Of a stretch of DNA of 64,000 nucleotides, positions 28,469 through 38,719 are shown piece after piece (the stretch's first letter is position 1; each line of letters opens with the position of its first letter). The notes under the pieces were generated by a model. That model searched no databases. It worked only from the letters and a program-made list of their open reading frames with translations, and had not been told where the DNA came from. Location: the NCBI GenBank assembly GCA_016709725.1, contig JADJMG010000003.1:1-64000 (forward strand), written 5' to 3'. Position numbers and translations under genes: made by a program. The stretch is from Bacteroidota bacterium. Its GTDB lineage: Bacteria > Bacteroidota > Bacteroidia > AKYH767-A > OLB10.

Positions 28469-29143
28469 TTAAAAGAAAATTGATTTCAAAATATTTCTTG
28501 ATATGGTTTTTGATACTGCCTCCCCCACTGAATTTACCTGTAGTTTTTGGTAAATTTTTCGGATATGGGAATGCACCGTTTCATAGCTAATGTTAAGATC
28601 GTCAGCGATCATTTTGTATGATTTCCCTTTCACTAAAAGTTGAAGCACATCTTTTTCTCGATTACTCAAAAAGTACTCTTCTTTCACATGTTGCTCGGGT
28701 TGAATTTTTGCAAATTGATTGAGTACTTTTCGAGCAATGATTGGCGTCATAGGCGCTCCACCCCCGTGTACATCCTCTATATAATGTATCAATGACTCCA
28801 TCTTCGCATTTTTTAGAATATAACCATTGGCTCCAGCGCACAGGGAATTAAACACTTTATCGTCATCTTCAAAACCCGTTAACATTAAGATGGGGATTTC
28901 AGTATTGATAGATCGAATCTTTTTTACAGCCTCTATCCCGGTCATTAGCGGCATATCGATATCCATAATAATAACATCTGGTTTGGTTTGTTCAATGTCA
29001 GACAACAGATTTTTGCAACTATCAAATCCCGCTATTAATTGCATACTTTTCGTGGTTGACAATAGCAGCTCAATGGATTCGCGCATATTGTAATTATCGT
29101 CAAAAATGATGATGCGCAAGGGATTTGTGGTTTTCAATTTCAT
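28469..29143 (-). CDS. NarL/FixJ-type response regulator (REC-LuxR HTH)
   Basis: 224 residues from ATG 29141-29143; a longer start at 29185 only adds a non-conserved leader. REC domain about 8-125: acidic pair FDDN, phosphoryl Asp in VIIMDIDMPLMTG, Thr in ILMLTG, Lys in ILKNAK. C-terminal LuxR HTH about 155-215 (LSNREKDVLQLLVKGKSYKMIADDLNISYETVHSHIRKIYQKL). It sits 55 bp after the histidine kinase gene and is almost certainly its partner. Confidence 0.93.
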   Translation of the reverse strand: MKLKTTNPLRIIIFDDNYNMRESIELLLSTTKSMQLIAGFDSCKNLLSDIEQTKPDVIIMDIDMPLMTGIEAVKKIRSINTEIPILMLTGFEDDDKVFNSLCAGANGYILKNAKMESLIHYIEDVHGGGAPMTPIIARKVLNQFAKIQPEQHVKEEYFLSNREKDVLQLLVKGKSYKMIADDLNISYETVHSHIRKIYQKLQVNSVGEAVSKTISRNILKSIFF

Positions 29144-29198
29144 GGTACAAAGTTGATGGGTTGATAAGTGATTTACAATAACCAATAGTGGTTACATC

Positions 29199-32100
29199 TT
29201 AGATTATGAATTCTACTGTCGTTCCTGCCCCAGGAGTCGAGCTGATGGTGAATTTACCTTTCATTTCTTCAGCACGCTCTTTCATGTTCTTTAGACCGTT
29301 GCCATTGTATGGATGGATGTGATCTAATTTAAACCCAATGCCATCATCCGTAATTTTTAATTTGATTTGATGAAGCTGTTTAGTGATTTCAATGTGAACT
29401 TGATTACATTGTGAATATTTGATGATATTGTGAATAGCTTCTTTGTAAACCAAGAATAGATTTTTACGATGATCCATGGTTAGTTTTGTAAGCATTAACT
29501 CTTTTTTGCATTCAAGGGTAAATTGTATTCCTGCTTCACCGAGCAAGGAGGCGGCATACCCCTCCATTCTTAAGAATAAATTTTCAATGGTATCGTTACT
29601 CGCTTTCACCGCCCATACTGCATCACTTGTCTTGTCAATAATCTCTCCTGAAGATTTTTCAATTCTTTCTAGAATGAGTCGGGTTCCTTCATGGTTGTGC
29701 TCATCAATTTTCTTTGCGGCAATTTGACTGTAAAGATGGATACTTCCCAACGTACTTCCGATATCATCGTGTAAGTCACGAGCTATTTTATTACGAACTT
29801 CTTGCAGTTTTAAGAATTGTTTGATTCGATATTTATAAAGTGCATAAATGGTACTTCCAATGAATAGGGCAATGAAAAAGTAAAACCAATATGTTTTATA
29901 AAAGGGAGGCGTAATGACAATGAAGTAGGAAAGCTCATCACTTTCTAATCCATCACTGTTGATGGCTTTTATTCTGAGTGTATAGTCGCCATGAGGTAAG
30001 TTCGTATACGTGATTAAAGGGTTATTTTGATTATCTCTCCATTTCTTATCAATGCCTTCTAAAAATACATAAAAGTGGTTTGTTCGTTATTGGTAAAGCT
30101 GTTTGCAGAAATGTAGAACTTCAAAAAGTTTTGAAGGTATGCAAGTTTCAATGGAGAAAAGAGAAGTGAGTCAGAGGGAGAATCTAACACCCATAATCTT
30201 GTGATTTTAACGATTGGTTTTTCTGTATCTGCCACAATCTGTTCAGGGTTGAAGGAGATGAATCCACCATCAAAACCAGCACTTACTAAATTATCATTTT
30301 TAAAAGGGTTAGGACTAAAGAAATATCCACCAATATTTTCAGTGATACCATTGCTTTTATCATAAAGTTTATATCTGTTGTTTTTAATATTGTAGTTGAT
30401 TAATCCATTGGAAGAGGTAATCCATAAGTTGCTTTCATCAGTTTTAATGATTCCTTGAAGTGATTTGTATTGATTAGCAAAAGATATAAATGACTTCGTT
30501 TTATTGTCTGGAAAAAATTTAATGAGACCAGAACCTTGTGTTGTTATCCAATAGGTGTTATCGTTGTTTTCTACAATATCATAAACATTAGTGATGGGTG
30601 AAGATTTTACAGGAGCCTGTTTACCCCAAGTCTTATAGTCAAAGTAAATTTTAGGAAGTGTTGGTTGATAAGAAGGAAATAGATCAAGGTTAAGGGAATC
30701 TGGAATAAAAACTTGGGTTATCCCTTGAAGGGCGCCACAGATCCATAAGTTGTTTTTCGAGTCGACAAATAATTTTCTAGTTAAGTTATCGATAAAGTCA
30801 TCTTTCTTTTTGCTTTGTCCAATCATCATACACACATTCTTATTTTCAGGATGTATAATGTACGGTGTGTGTCCATAAACGGAAGCAAGAACAAGGGTAT
30901 CTGCATTACGTTTAATTTGGGTAATGCTGTTGATGCGAGATGAAACAATTGAATTAAAACCTTCATTGTAAATAGAAGGATAACAATACATACTCGAAAT
31001 GGCAAAGGAAATAGTATCTAGGAAAAACAATGATTTATTGCTTCCTACGTAGATGCGATTTTTATAATCTCGAAATATACTAAAAAGTTGTTGCTTCTCC
31101 CCTCGATAAAATAGATCCTTATGCTGATATTCAAGATCGGTTATTTTTTTATAAAACATCCCGCATTCACTCACGATAATTTCTGTTCCATTGTGCAAGT
31201 ATAATTTATCATAAACTTTGCATTGTGGGCTATTTTCTGGAACAGGCAAGTGAGTTATTTGAAAAAGATTTCCAATGGGATCGTATATGAAGAGTCCAAC
31301 TTCGGTGCCAATCCACATGCGATTTTTGTCATCATGATAGAGATAAGTAATTCGTCGAGAATTTACTCCAGGTAAATTGTATTTTTGCTGGAAAGTATTT
31401 GTCCTTAAATCAAAAAATTTTACACCCGTAAGCTTTGTTCCGCACCATAGGATATTATCGTTGTCTTCGGCAAGAGAAATTATTTCATTTCCTGATTTAT
31501 TAAGAGAGGAAGTACCATCAAAAATAAAAGTATTGATTCGTTTGGTAGAATTATCAAACTCGTGTAATCCATTGTCCCAAGCCCCAGCCAAAATTCTAAT
31601 GCCACGACTTAAAAATATTTTATTGAGAGTGCTTGCATGATCTGACCCATTATTGAGTTTATTATTTACAGTTTTAAGCCAACTTAGCGATCGATTGATT
31701 CCTGCTAAATAAACATTATTATCTTTAATTAATACATCATAAAATGTGTTGGCTGCATAGCTTCCAGTATCTAATCTTGATTTTTTAAGATCAAATGTTT
31801 GGAGCCCTCTGTTGTTATAAGCAATCCACAACTTATTTCGGCTTTTATCAAACGCTATTTCATTGATGCTGTTGGAGGAAAGTGTTGAATTATTGTTATG
31901 ATAATTTGTGAATTTTCCATTTCTAAAATTATAACTACAAAAGCCTGATGACGCGGTGCCAATCCAAAGTATGGAGTCGTCATCCATTTCCAGACAGGTA
32001 ATATTGTTTCCTCCTAGTGAAGAAGAATTATGATCGTCATGCTTGAAAACGTAAAATTCCCTACCATCAAATCGATTCAGCCCATTCTTTGTACCAACCC

Positions 32101-32261
32101 ACATAAAGCCCAATGGATCTTTTAAGATGCATGTAACTTGATTATCGGAAAGTCCGTTTTCTGAAGTGAGTTTCTTTAAATTTAAAGTAATGGGTTGTGC
32201 TTCAGAAAAACTGAAAAGAATAACAAAAGGGAATAGAAGATACGTTTAACTTCCAAATCAT
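29199..32261 (-). pseudogene. two-component propeller / Y_Y_Y sensor histidine kinase (two frameshifts)
   Basis: Read across two frame changes this is one protein of about 1020 residues. The start is ATG 32259-32261 with a signal peptide whose frame changes near 32240-32246. A double beta-propeller sensor follows (Reg_prop repeats such as LKDPLGFMWVGTKNGLNRF, IWDLDDNILW-type blades), and the Y_Y_Y domain begins where a second frame change at the T run 30060-30066 splits ...TTFMYF from LEGIDKKW. One transmembrane helix, a HisKA_3 dimerisation helix (RDLHDDIGSTL, His phosphoacceptor) and an HATPase_c domain (KNMKERAEEMKGKF, GAGTTVEF) end at 29199. The LuxR regulator follows after 55 bp. The second break needs only one additional T in a homopolymer. 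The family typically senses polysaccharide fragments or redox state. Confidence 0.85.
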
Positions 32262-32596
32262 AAAACTTTTACTCTGTCAAATAGGTACTGGCTGAAGGGT
32301 GTAAGGATATAGTTACTTACTAGTATTTTGTAAAACAAATCTACCATTCTTTAGAATACAAAGAAAGACTTTATATGAATATTTTCATTTGTGAATTTAA
32401 GTAATTAATTTTGAAAATTAATTGAAGTATTATTAAAATGCATTTGATTTTGAAATATGTCTGCTAGCAAAAGTACTTCAAAAACTATAATTGTTGTTCA
32501 ATAAATTAAAACAAATTCATACATTTTTAGTAATATTCTAATATCTTTGATGAACTATAGCTACAGACTTCTTATTCTAAAAAACTAAAATATTCC
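32262..32596. other. divergent intergenic region between sensor kinase and DoxX
   Basis: 335 bp separating a minus-strand and a plus-strand gene, hence a two-sided promoter region. It carries a TATCTTTG -7 element for the plus-strand pair. No further hairpin or small gene was seen. Confidence 0.45.
32542..32549 (+). promoter_or_regulatory. candidate Bacteroidota -7 element (TAnnTTTG) for DoxX-NDH-2
   Basis: TATCTTTG matches the Bacteroidota RpoD -7 consensus TAnnTTTG, about 48 nt ahead of the DoxX start. A good -33 TTTG is not visible at the right spacing, so the call is tentative. Confidence 0.4.
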
Positions 32597-32974
32597 ATGA
32601 AAAAGAAAATTCTATTTATTGTAAGTCTACTCTTCGGACTTATGTTTATTAATGCGGGCTTGAACAAGATATTTAATTACATTCCAGTTCCAGATGATTT
32701 ACCAGCCGAGACGGTTAAATTAATGTCCGCATTAATGGCTGTATCTTGGTTGATGCCGCTTATTGCTTTAGTAGAAATTGTTGGGGGAATATTATTTATA
32801 ACCAATAGATTTAGGGCACTTGGTGCACTCATTACTTTTCCTATTTTGATTGGTATCGTGCTTACTCATGTTATTAATACCCACACTGGACTTCCATTGG
32901 TGTTCGGATTATTGGCCATAAATCTTTGGGTGATGTTTGAAAATAAAGAAAAGTATATGCCTTTGGTGAGTTAA
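32597..32974 (+). CDS. DoxX family membrane protein
   Basis: 125 residues with four transmembrane helices. The opening ILFIVSLLFGLMFINAGLNKIF is the DoxX/DoxD_2 signature; MPLIALVEIVGGILFITNRFRALGAL is the matching third segment. DoxX proteins are membrane proteins associated with quinone or thiosulfate oxidation in some archaea and with oxidative-stress complexes elsewhere. It is followed after 52 bp by the NDH-2 gene, a reasonable partner at the quinone pool. Confidence 0.85.
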   Translation: MKKKILFIVSLLFGLMFINAGLNKIFNYIPVPDDLPAETVKLMSALMAVSWLMPLIALVEIVGGILFITNRFRALGALITFPILIGIVLTHVINTHTGLPLVFGLLAINLWVMFENKEKYMPLVS

Positions 32975-33026
32975 TCAATGACGAGTAATTAGTTTTTATT
33001 TAATCTGTTTTTAAGCTTTATATGTA

Positions 33027-34271
33027 ATGAAAAAGAAAGTTGTTGTAATTGGAGGTGGTTTTGCGGGAGTACAATGTGTGCGCAATTTTGATGAAGAATT
33101 GTTTGATGTATGGTTGATCGATAAAATAAATCATCATCAGTTTCAACCTTTGTTTTATCAAGTTGCCACTTCTCAATTGGAGCCCAGTAGTATTTCTTTT
33201 CCGTTAAGAAACATTTTTCGAAGTAAGAAAAATGTCCATATCCGTATGGCAGAAGTGTTGGAAATTGATGAGGAGCAAAAACAGGTAATTACCGACATTG
33301 GCGATTTCACTTTCGACTATCTCATCATCGCCATAGGATGTAAGACTAATTTTTTTGGGAATGAAAATATCGAACGGAATACATTTACGTTGAAGTCGAC
33401 ATACGATGCCATCAGTATTCGAAATCACATCCTTCAAACTTTTGAAAATATTATTTCTGCTAAACCAGAGGAAAAGAAAGGATTATTGAACTTGATAATT
33501 GTTGGCGCCGGTCCTACAGGAGTTGAATTAGCAGGAGCATTTGCAGAGATTAAACAACATGTTTTGCCTAAAGATTATCGAGGTATTGATTTTTCTACTT
33601 TTCAAATAATGCTGATTGAAGGCAGTGGGAATACACTCAACAGCATGAGTGAACAAGCGAGGAAAGCTTCTAGGAAGTATTTAGAAGAGATGGGCGTAAA
33701 ATTGTATACTCAAACTTACGTGAAAGATTATGATGGAGAGCAACTCACTCTACAAAGTGGAGAAGTGATCCGAAGTAAAACCGTAATTTGGGCAGCAGGC
33801 GTTACTGGCAATATTATAAAGGGATTGTCGAGCGATGTGTTGGTAGGAGGGAATCGTATCAAAGTAAATCGTTTTAATCAGGTGCTGGGTAGTACTGCCA
33901 TTTTTGCGATTGGAGACATCGCCTACATGGAGACTCCAACATATCCCAAAGGCCATCCGCAATTAGCGAACGTTGCTATAAATCAGGCAAAGCGATTAGT
34001 GAAAAATTTGAAGTTGCTTGAGCAGAAGAGAGAACTAGTAGCGTTTGAGTATCGCGATTTGGGATCGATGGCTACCATTGGTCGTAATAAAGCAGTGGTA
34101 GATCTTCCTTTTATAAAGTTCAAAGGCTACACCGCTTGGTTGGTGTGGATGTTTTTACATTTAATGTTAATACTAAGTGTAAAAAATAAACTCATCATTT
34201 TTATAAATTGGGCATGGGCCTATTTGACAAAAGATTCATCCTTGCGCTTAATACTGAAAGAAAAGAAGTAG
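33027..34271 (+). CDS. type II NADH dehydrogenase (NDH-2), FAD-dependent
   Basis: 414 residues. FAD-binding GxGxxG (VIGGGFAGVQCVRN, about 7-20), NAD-binding second Rossmann loop (LIIVGAGPTGVELAGAFAE, about 153-171), the AIGD(I) FAD contact (FAIGDIAYMETP, about 293-304) and QPLFYQVATSQLEPSSISFPLRN, a hallmark of NDH-2. The C-terminal amphipathic helices (WLVWMFLHLMLILSVKNKL) anchor it at the membrane. It would pass electrons from NADH to menaquinone without proton pumping. Confidence 0.92.
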   Translation: MKKKVVVIGGGFAGVQCVRNFDEELFDVWLIDKINHHQFQPLFYQVATSQLEPSSISFPLRNIFRSKKNVHIRMAEVLEIDEEQKQVITDIGDFTFDYLIIAIGCKTNFFGNENIERNTFTLKSTYDAISIRNHILQTFENIISAKPEEKKGLLNLIIVGAGPTGVELAGAFAEIKQHVLPKDYRGIDFSTFQIMLIEGSGNTLNSMSEQARKASRKYLEEMGVKLYTQTYVKDYDGEQLTLQSGEVIRSKTVIWAAGVTGNIIKGLSSDVLVGGNRIKVNRFNQVLGSTAIFAIGDIAYMETPTYPKGHPQLANVAINQAKRLVKNLKLLEQKRELVAFEYRDLGSMATIGRNKAVVDLPFIKFKGYTAWLVWMFLHLMLILSVKNKLIIFINWAWAYLTKDSSLRLILKEKK

Positions 34272-34283
34272 TATTTATTTCTA

Positions 34284-34322
34284 AAAGATGGGCTTTTCCA
34301 CCATGGAGAACAGTCCATCTTT
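34284..34322. terminator. possible bidirectional terminator between NDH-2 and MATE genes
   Basis: Inverted repeat AAAGATGG / CCATCTTT with a long loop lies between the convergent stops at 34271 and 34328. Flanking T-rich sequence on both strands is compatible with termination either way; the long loop lowers certainty. Confidence 0.4.
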
Positions 34323-34327
34323 ATAAA

Positions 34328-35740
34328 TTATACTTTCATCGTTTTCCATTTCCCTTTTTTGAAAATCCATAGTGTAAATAATCCCACCGAAGTTTCCGAG
34401 AAGAATACCGCCCAAAACACTCCGGATTCTGCCCAATCCAAATGAATTGCTAAATAGTATGCCAGCGGAATTTGTATCAGCCAAAAGAAAACGAGATTAA
34501 TATACGTCGGCGTCTTCGTATCGCCTGCACCGTTGAATGCTTGTACCGTCACCATCCACCAAGCATAAACAAAGAAAGAGTATGAAAGAATTTTTAACCA
34601 CTCCGCACCAACCTTAAGAACAAGTGGGTCTTGTGTAAAAATGCTGACTAATTCAATGTTGAAGAAATAAAATATAAACGAAACTCCAATCAAAAAGAAC
34701 ATATTGTAAAAGCCAATTTTCCATACAGTCGATTCGGCGCGTTCGGGTTGATTTGCACCTAGATTTTGTCCCACTAAAGTGGCAGCCGCATTGGAGAGTC
34801 CCCACGCAGGCATAATGGTAAACATCATAATTCGAATGGAAATGGTTGCACCAGCTACAGCTTCACTTCCGATATTGGAGAGTATGCGCATCAAGAAAAT
34901 CCACGAAGTCATGGCAATCAACATTTGAGCAATCCCTCCCAACGAAGTTTTTATCATGTTCAACATAAGTTTTACATTAAGTTGAAGTTGAGCCAGAGTA
35001 ACACGAATATGTTTTCCGCCTTTCAATAAGAGGTATAGTTGAAGAAATACACCCGTCCCTCGACCTATATTGGTAGCAAGAGCAGCACCTTCTATCCCCA
35101 TCGCCGGAATAAATCCCCACCCATTTATTAGAAGTGGACATAAAATGATATTGATCCCGTTGGCAATCCATAATACTCGCATAGCAATGGCAGCATCACC
35201 CGCACCACGATAAATTGCATTGATAATAAACAAGAGAAGAATTACAAAGTTGCCACCTAACATCCATTGTGTATATTTATATCCTACGTCCACGCTCCAA
35301 GGATCTGCTCCCATCAACATTAATAAATCCTTGGCATAAAATATTCCAGCAAGTGAAAACGGTATGGATATAAATAATGCGAGAAAGATTGCTTGTACTG
35401 CAGAAATAGCAGCATCCGTTTTGTTTTTTTCTCCTATTCTTCGAGCAATAATTGCCGTGACAGCCATCGACAATCCCATCGCAACAGAATAAAGTAGGAA
35501 TAAGTATGTTTCTGTTAAACCGACAGTGGCTACTGCGGAAGACCCAAGTTTTCCGACAAAGAAAATATCGACCACCGCAAAAGTGGATTCCATCACTAAC
35601 TCAAGAATCATGGGAACAGCTAATAGGAAAATAGCTCGGTTTAAACTTACTTTCGTATAGTCCGCTTCTGTCCCTTTTATGGCGTCTTTTAATTCCTGCC
35701 AGATACTTTTTTTGATGAGTGGTTCTTGTGGTAAACTCAT
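34328..35740 (-). CDS. MATE family efflux transporter
   Basis: 470 residues, twelve transmembrane helices in two pseudo-symmetric halves. The half-start signatures are clear: AIFLLAVPMILELVMESTF near residue 30 and MAMTSWIFLMRILSNIGSEA-type sequence mid-protein. LPAWGLSNAAATLVGQNLGA is the DinF/NorM-type loop. Exports cationic compounds with Na+ or H+. Convergent with NDH-2 across 57 bp. Confidence 0.92.
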   Translation of the reverse strand: MSLPQEPLIKKSIWQELKDAIKGTEADYTKVSLNRAIFLLAVPMILELVMESTFAVVDIFFVGKLGSSAVATVGLTETYLFLLYSVAMGLSMAVTAIIARRIGEKNKTDAAISAVQAIFLALFISIPFSLAGIFYAKDLLMLMGADPWSVDVGYKYTQWMLGGNFVILLLFIINAIYRGAGDAAIAMRVLWIANGINIILCPLLINGWGFIPAMGIEGAALATNIGRGTGVFLQLYLLLKGGKHIRVTLAQLQLNVKLMLNMIKTSLGGIAQMLIAMTSWIFLMRILSNIGSEAVAGATISIRIMMFTIMPAWGLSNAAATLVGQNLGANQPERAESTVWKIGFYNMFFLIGVSFIFYFFNIELVSIFTQDPLVLKVGAEWLKILSYSFFVYAWWMVTVQAFNGAGDTKTPTYINLVFFWLIQIPLAYYLAIHLDWAESGVFWAVFFSETSVGLFTLWIFKKGKWKTMKV

Positions 35741-35978
35741 TTGTAAATTAGTTTTTATTATAAAAGGAAAGCAACTTCATATAATATATAGTAGCCGCAC
35801 TCCAGCACAAGACAAAAGTAATAACAAAAATTAATCTTTTATAATCATTGTAAATTAAACGAGGATGACAAATTCACCTATCATTAATGTTAGGCAAATT
35901 ACAAAAAAACTTTCTATTAATTTTTTGCAAAAGATAGCCAATGTACTTATTTTGAAAAGGGCATATACAGTAGTTTAA

Positions 35979-36545
35979 CTAAAAACTCTCTTTTTTATTT
36001 AGTGCAAGATGATGAAGTTCCTGTATAAGCGAATTCAATTCATTCAATGTTTTTTCGTCAAGTATCTTTAGTTCGGAATTAATTTTTGTTTTTGCTACTG
36101 GGATGAGCAATTGTGTAGCAGGAGTCATCATAGCTTCAATAATATTCAAGGTTTCTATTAAAGATACATGGCCCTTACTCCCTTGTGACGAAGCTGTAAC
36201 TAGAGCTGTCGGTTTATGCATAAACTCACAAGATGATATGGTCCAATCAATAGCGTTCTTTAGTGTCCCAGGCACACCCATTGCGTATTCAGGCGTACAA
36301 ATCAAAATGCCATCTGCCTCTCGGAGTAACTGCCGAAATGATTTCACTACTTCCGGTGCCGTTAAAAATTCTATATCCAGGTCTGGATTAAAGTGTGGGA
36401 GATCCGTCAACCCTTGAAATATTTTTATTTCAAAAATGTCAGCAGACAATTGTGCAATTGCACGAATATAATTCAGATTCGTAGACTGGACCCTTGTACT
36501 TCCTGAAATAGCTAAAATCTTGTTTTTCTCTTTCATGTTTTTCAA
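35979..36545 (-). CDS. NAD(P)H-dependent FMN reductase / flavodoxin-like oxidoreductase
   Basis: 188 residues. The flavodoxin-like fold is shown by ILAISGSTRVQSTN (phosphate loop), ADGILICTPEYAMGVPGTLKNAIDW (FMN-ring loop) and PTALVTASSQGSKGH. Reduces FMN or quinone-like substrates with NADPH. The start overlaps the stop of the AraC gene by 4 nt, so it is translationally coupled to a regulator in a four-gene unit (CMD, DUF1348, AraC, this gene) that looks like an electrophile/redox response. Confidence 0.88.
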   Translation of the reverse strand: MKNMKEKNKILAISGSTRVQSTNLNYIRAIAQLSADIFEIKIFQGLTDLPHFNPDLDIEFLTAPEVVKSFRQLLREADGILICTPEYAMGVPGTLKNAIDWTISSCEFMHKPTALVTASSQGSKGHVSLIETLNIIEAMMTPATQLLIPVAKTKINSELKILDEKTLNELNSLIQELHHLALNKKESF

Positions 36546-37423
36546 ACTTCGGCTCTAGCAAAACCTACGGTCTCGCGATATAACTGTGGTGAAACATCGG
36601 CGTTGGCTTTAAAAAATCGGCTAAAATAATATTCGTCCTGATACCCTAGCCCATGTGCAATTTCTTTCACCGTTTTGCTGGTGAGATATAATTCACGTTT
36701 TGCTTCAATGATGATGCGTTCAGCAATTAAATCTGTTAATGTTTTATTGAAATAGTTTTTGGTGATTTTAGCCAACGCTTTAGCAGAGATGTTTAAAGCT
36801 TCTGCATAGTCACTGGCCGAATGTTTAGTCTTAAAATCTTTTTCAATAGCATCCTTTAGATTTTGCAAAATGAAGGGTTCTTTCTGCTCAGCTGTCGTAG
36901 CTATTGTTTCTGGTTGTTGAACTTTTTTTAAACGCGAGGCATTGATCAAAAATATTTTCAAGTAGGAAACCAATAATTCATACTGTGCAAGAGCAGGATG
37001 CTTCATTTCAGTTTTCATCTGGTCAATCAAAGTGCTAAAAGTATTTGCTGCTGTCTCATCTAAAGAAATGCATGGTGGGTTGTAAACATTGTTGAACAAC
37101 ACTCCATGACAAGCTACTTCCTTATGATGTTTGTGTATGCAAAAGAAATCGGGATGGAAGTTAATAACTACACCCTTGAATTCCTTTTCTGCTTTTAACA
37201 TGAACGGTTGATACGGGACGAATGAAAAAAGTGTGTTTGCGTTAAAATCAAATTGGGTAGTTTCTACTTTTGCATTTCCTTTTCCCTCTTGAACCCATAT
37301 GAGCGAGTAATAATTGAGGCGCTGAATATGATCAAAAGTGGACCCATCGTCAAACGTAAATAATTTGAATGCCAGATTTCCGTTTTGTGGATCAATAAGC
37401 GTAAATGTGGAGGAGAGAGTCAC
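36542..37423 (-). CDS. AraC family transcriptional regulator (cupin + HTH_18)
   Basis: 293 residues. N-terminal AraC-type cupin about 15-150 (YYSLIWVQEGKGNAKVET, VVINFHPDFF), C-terminal two-HTH domain about 190-285 (NISAKALAKITKNYFNKTLTDLIAERII and HGLGYQDEYYFSRFFKANADVSPQLYRE). Lies 12 bp after DUF1348 and overlaps the FMN reductase by 4 nt. Likely regulates its own operon in response to a small ligand held by the cupin. Confidence 0.9.
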   Translation of the reverse strand: MTLSSTFTLIDPQNGNLAFKLFTFDDGSTFDHIQRLNYYSLIWVQEGKGNAKVETTQFDFNANTLFSFVPYQPFMLKAEKEFKGVVINFHPDFFCIHKHHKEVACHGVLFNNVYNPPCISLDETAANTFSTLIDQMKTEMKHPALAQYELLVSYLKIFLINASRLKKVQQPETIATTAEQKEPFILQNLKDAIEKDFKTKHSASDYAEALNISAKALAKITKNYFNKTLTDLIAERIIIEAKRELYLTSKTVKEIAHGLGYQDEYYFSRFFKANADVSPQLYRETVGFARAEV

Positions 37424-37435
37424 AGAGAAATAGTA

Positions 37436-37852
37436 TTATTTAAATTTTCGTTCGGTTTCATGAATGGCTAAGTCGTTGATACTCGCAAAACGTTTTTGCA
37501 TGTATCCGTTTTCATCAAATTCCCAAAGCTCATTACCGTAGGCTCGAAACCATTGACCTTCTTCATTTCTAAATTCGTATTCAAAACGTATTGCCATCCT
37601 GTTCTCTCGAAAGCCCCAAAGTTCTTTTTTAAGTTTGTAGTCAAGTTCTTTTTCCCATTTGTTTTTTAAAAATGCTTTTACAGCTTCTCGACCATTTATA
37701 AATTCAGTACGATTTCGCCATTCAGTGTCGATGGTATAAGCCAGACAAACTTTTTCAGGATCACGAGTGTTCCAAGCATCTTCAGCAGCTTGTACTTTTT
37801 GTAATGCAGTGTCTAAAGTGAATGGAGGAAGAGGATGACGTTGACTTTCCAT
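37436..37852 (-). CDS. DUF1348 (SnoaL-like/NTF2) protein
   Basis: 138 residues: PPFTLDTALQKVQAAEDAWNTRDPEKVCLAYT, then EWRNRTEFINGREAVKAFL and KRFASINDLAIHETERKF are the family signatures of DUF1348, an NTF2-like dimer. Widespread next to AraC or TetR regulators and stress oxidoreductases; activity unknown. It precedes the AraC gene by 12 bp in the same operon. Confidence 0.9.
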   Translation of the reverse strand: MESQRHPLPPFTLDTALQKVQAAEDAWNTRDPEKVCLAYTIDTEWRNRTEFINGREAVKAFLKNKWEKELDYKLKKELWGFRENRMAIRFEYEFRNEEGQWFRAYGNELWEFDENGYMQKRFASINDLAIHETERKFK

Positions 37853-37918
37853 AGTTGATTTTAGTGAGGTTAAAGGTAGCCCTGTTTCTGAACAAGACTA
37901 CCTTTTGCCACATTTTTT

Positions 37919-38473
37919 TTAAACAGTTTCTAATTTATTAGCTTCTACCAACGGAAAATCAATTTCTGTGTTGGCAGTTAAATTGAAATAATTGGTCAGA
38001 ATGTTTAAAGCAACATGTCCTACTATTTCGCCGATTTCACCATCCGTTAATCCTGCTTCTTTCACAGTATTTACATCAGTTGAACTCACTTTACCTTTTT
38101 TACTTACTAAGATTTTAGCGAACTTAAGGATGCTGTTTGTTTTCGCATCACCCGAGTACCCTACGCGTGCTTCGGTTAATGTAGTGCTATCAATTTTCAC
38201 CAAATTGGCACCAATATAAGTATGGGCCGATAAACAGTAATTACATTCATTGCTTTCGGCAACAGCTAATGCAATTAGCTCACCCGTTTTTGCGCCAAGA
38301 GATCCTGCACCCAAAGCACCGCTTAAATTAAGATATCCTTCTAATAAAGCGGAAGAGTTTCCCATGGTTTTCATCATGTTAGGAACCATACCCAATTTGC
38401 TTTGAATTCCGTCAAATAGAGCTTTTGTTTTGCCTGAACTTTGGTCAGGACTTACTGCTTTTAAATTTGTCAT
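37919..38473 (-). CDS. carboxymuconolactone decarboxylase / AhpD-like protein
   Basis: 184 residues from the ATG at 38471-38473 (MTNLKAV), which leaves out an implausible 31-residue upstream extension. The AhpD active site ESNECNYCLSAH (E-x4-C-x2-C-x3-H, about residues 77-88) is intact, with the GAKTGELIALAVAES helix before it. Members are thiol peroxidase-type hydroperoxide reductases or lactone decarboxylases. First gene of the four-gene operon with DUF1348, AraC and FMN reductase. Confidence 0.9.
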   Translation of the reverse strand: MTNLKAVSPDQSSGKTKALFDGIQSKLGMVPNMMKTMGNSSALLEGYLNLSGALGAGSLGAKTGELIALAVAESNECNYCLSAHTYIGANLVKIDSTTLTEARVGYSGDAKTNSILKFAKILVSKKGKVSSTDVNTVKEAGLTDGEIGEIVGHVALNILTNYFNLTANTEIDFPLVEANKLETV

Positions 38474-38719
38474 TTTTTTGATTTTAGATATGTCGATATT
38501 GACGATGCAAAGATGCGACGACATAATTCCTTCTAAAATGGATGATTCACGCAAGGTGATGGACAATTTTCCTCGCCTTCTGAATGGATAATTTTGTGGA
38601 AATCGTAATTTTTTTGATTCTACATATTGAAAGTATGAAAAATGGGGATGGTGAATTAATAAGTAAAAGAGTCCTCTTTCTTTGTATGGATAAGATGGAG
38701 TTGAAGTTTTTTGAAATAC

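Noticed and set aside
32390..32425. Plus-strand TGTGAA upstream of the DoxX gene
   Set aside because: The second and third boxes do not match at the required positions.
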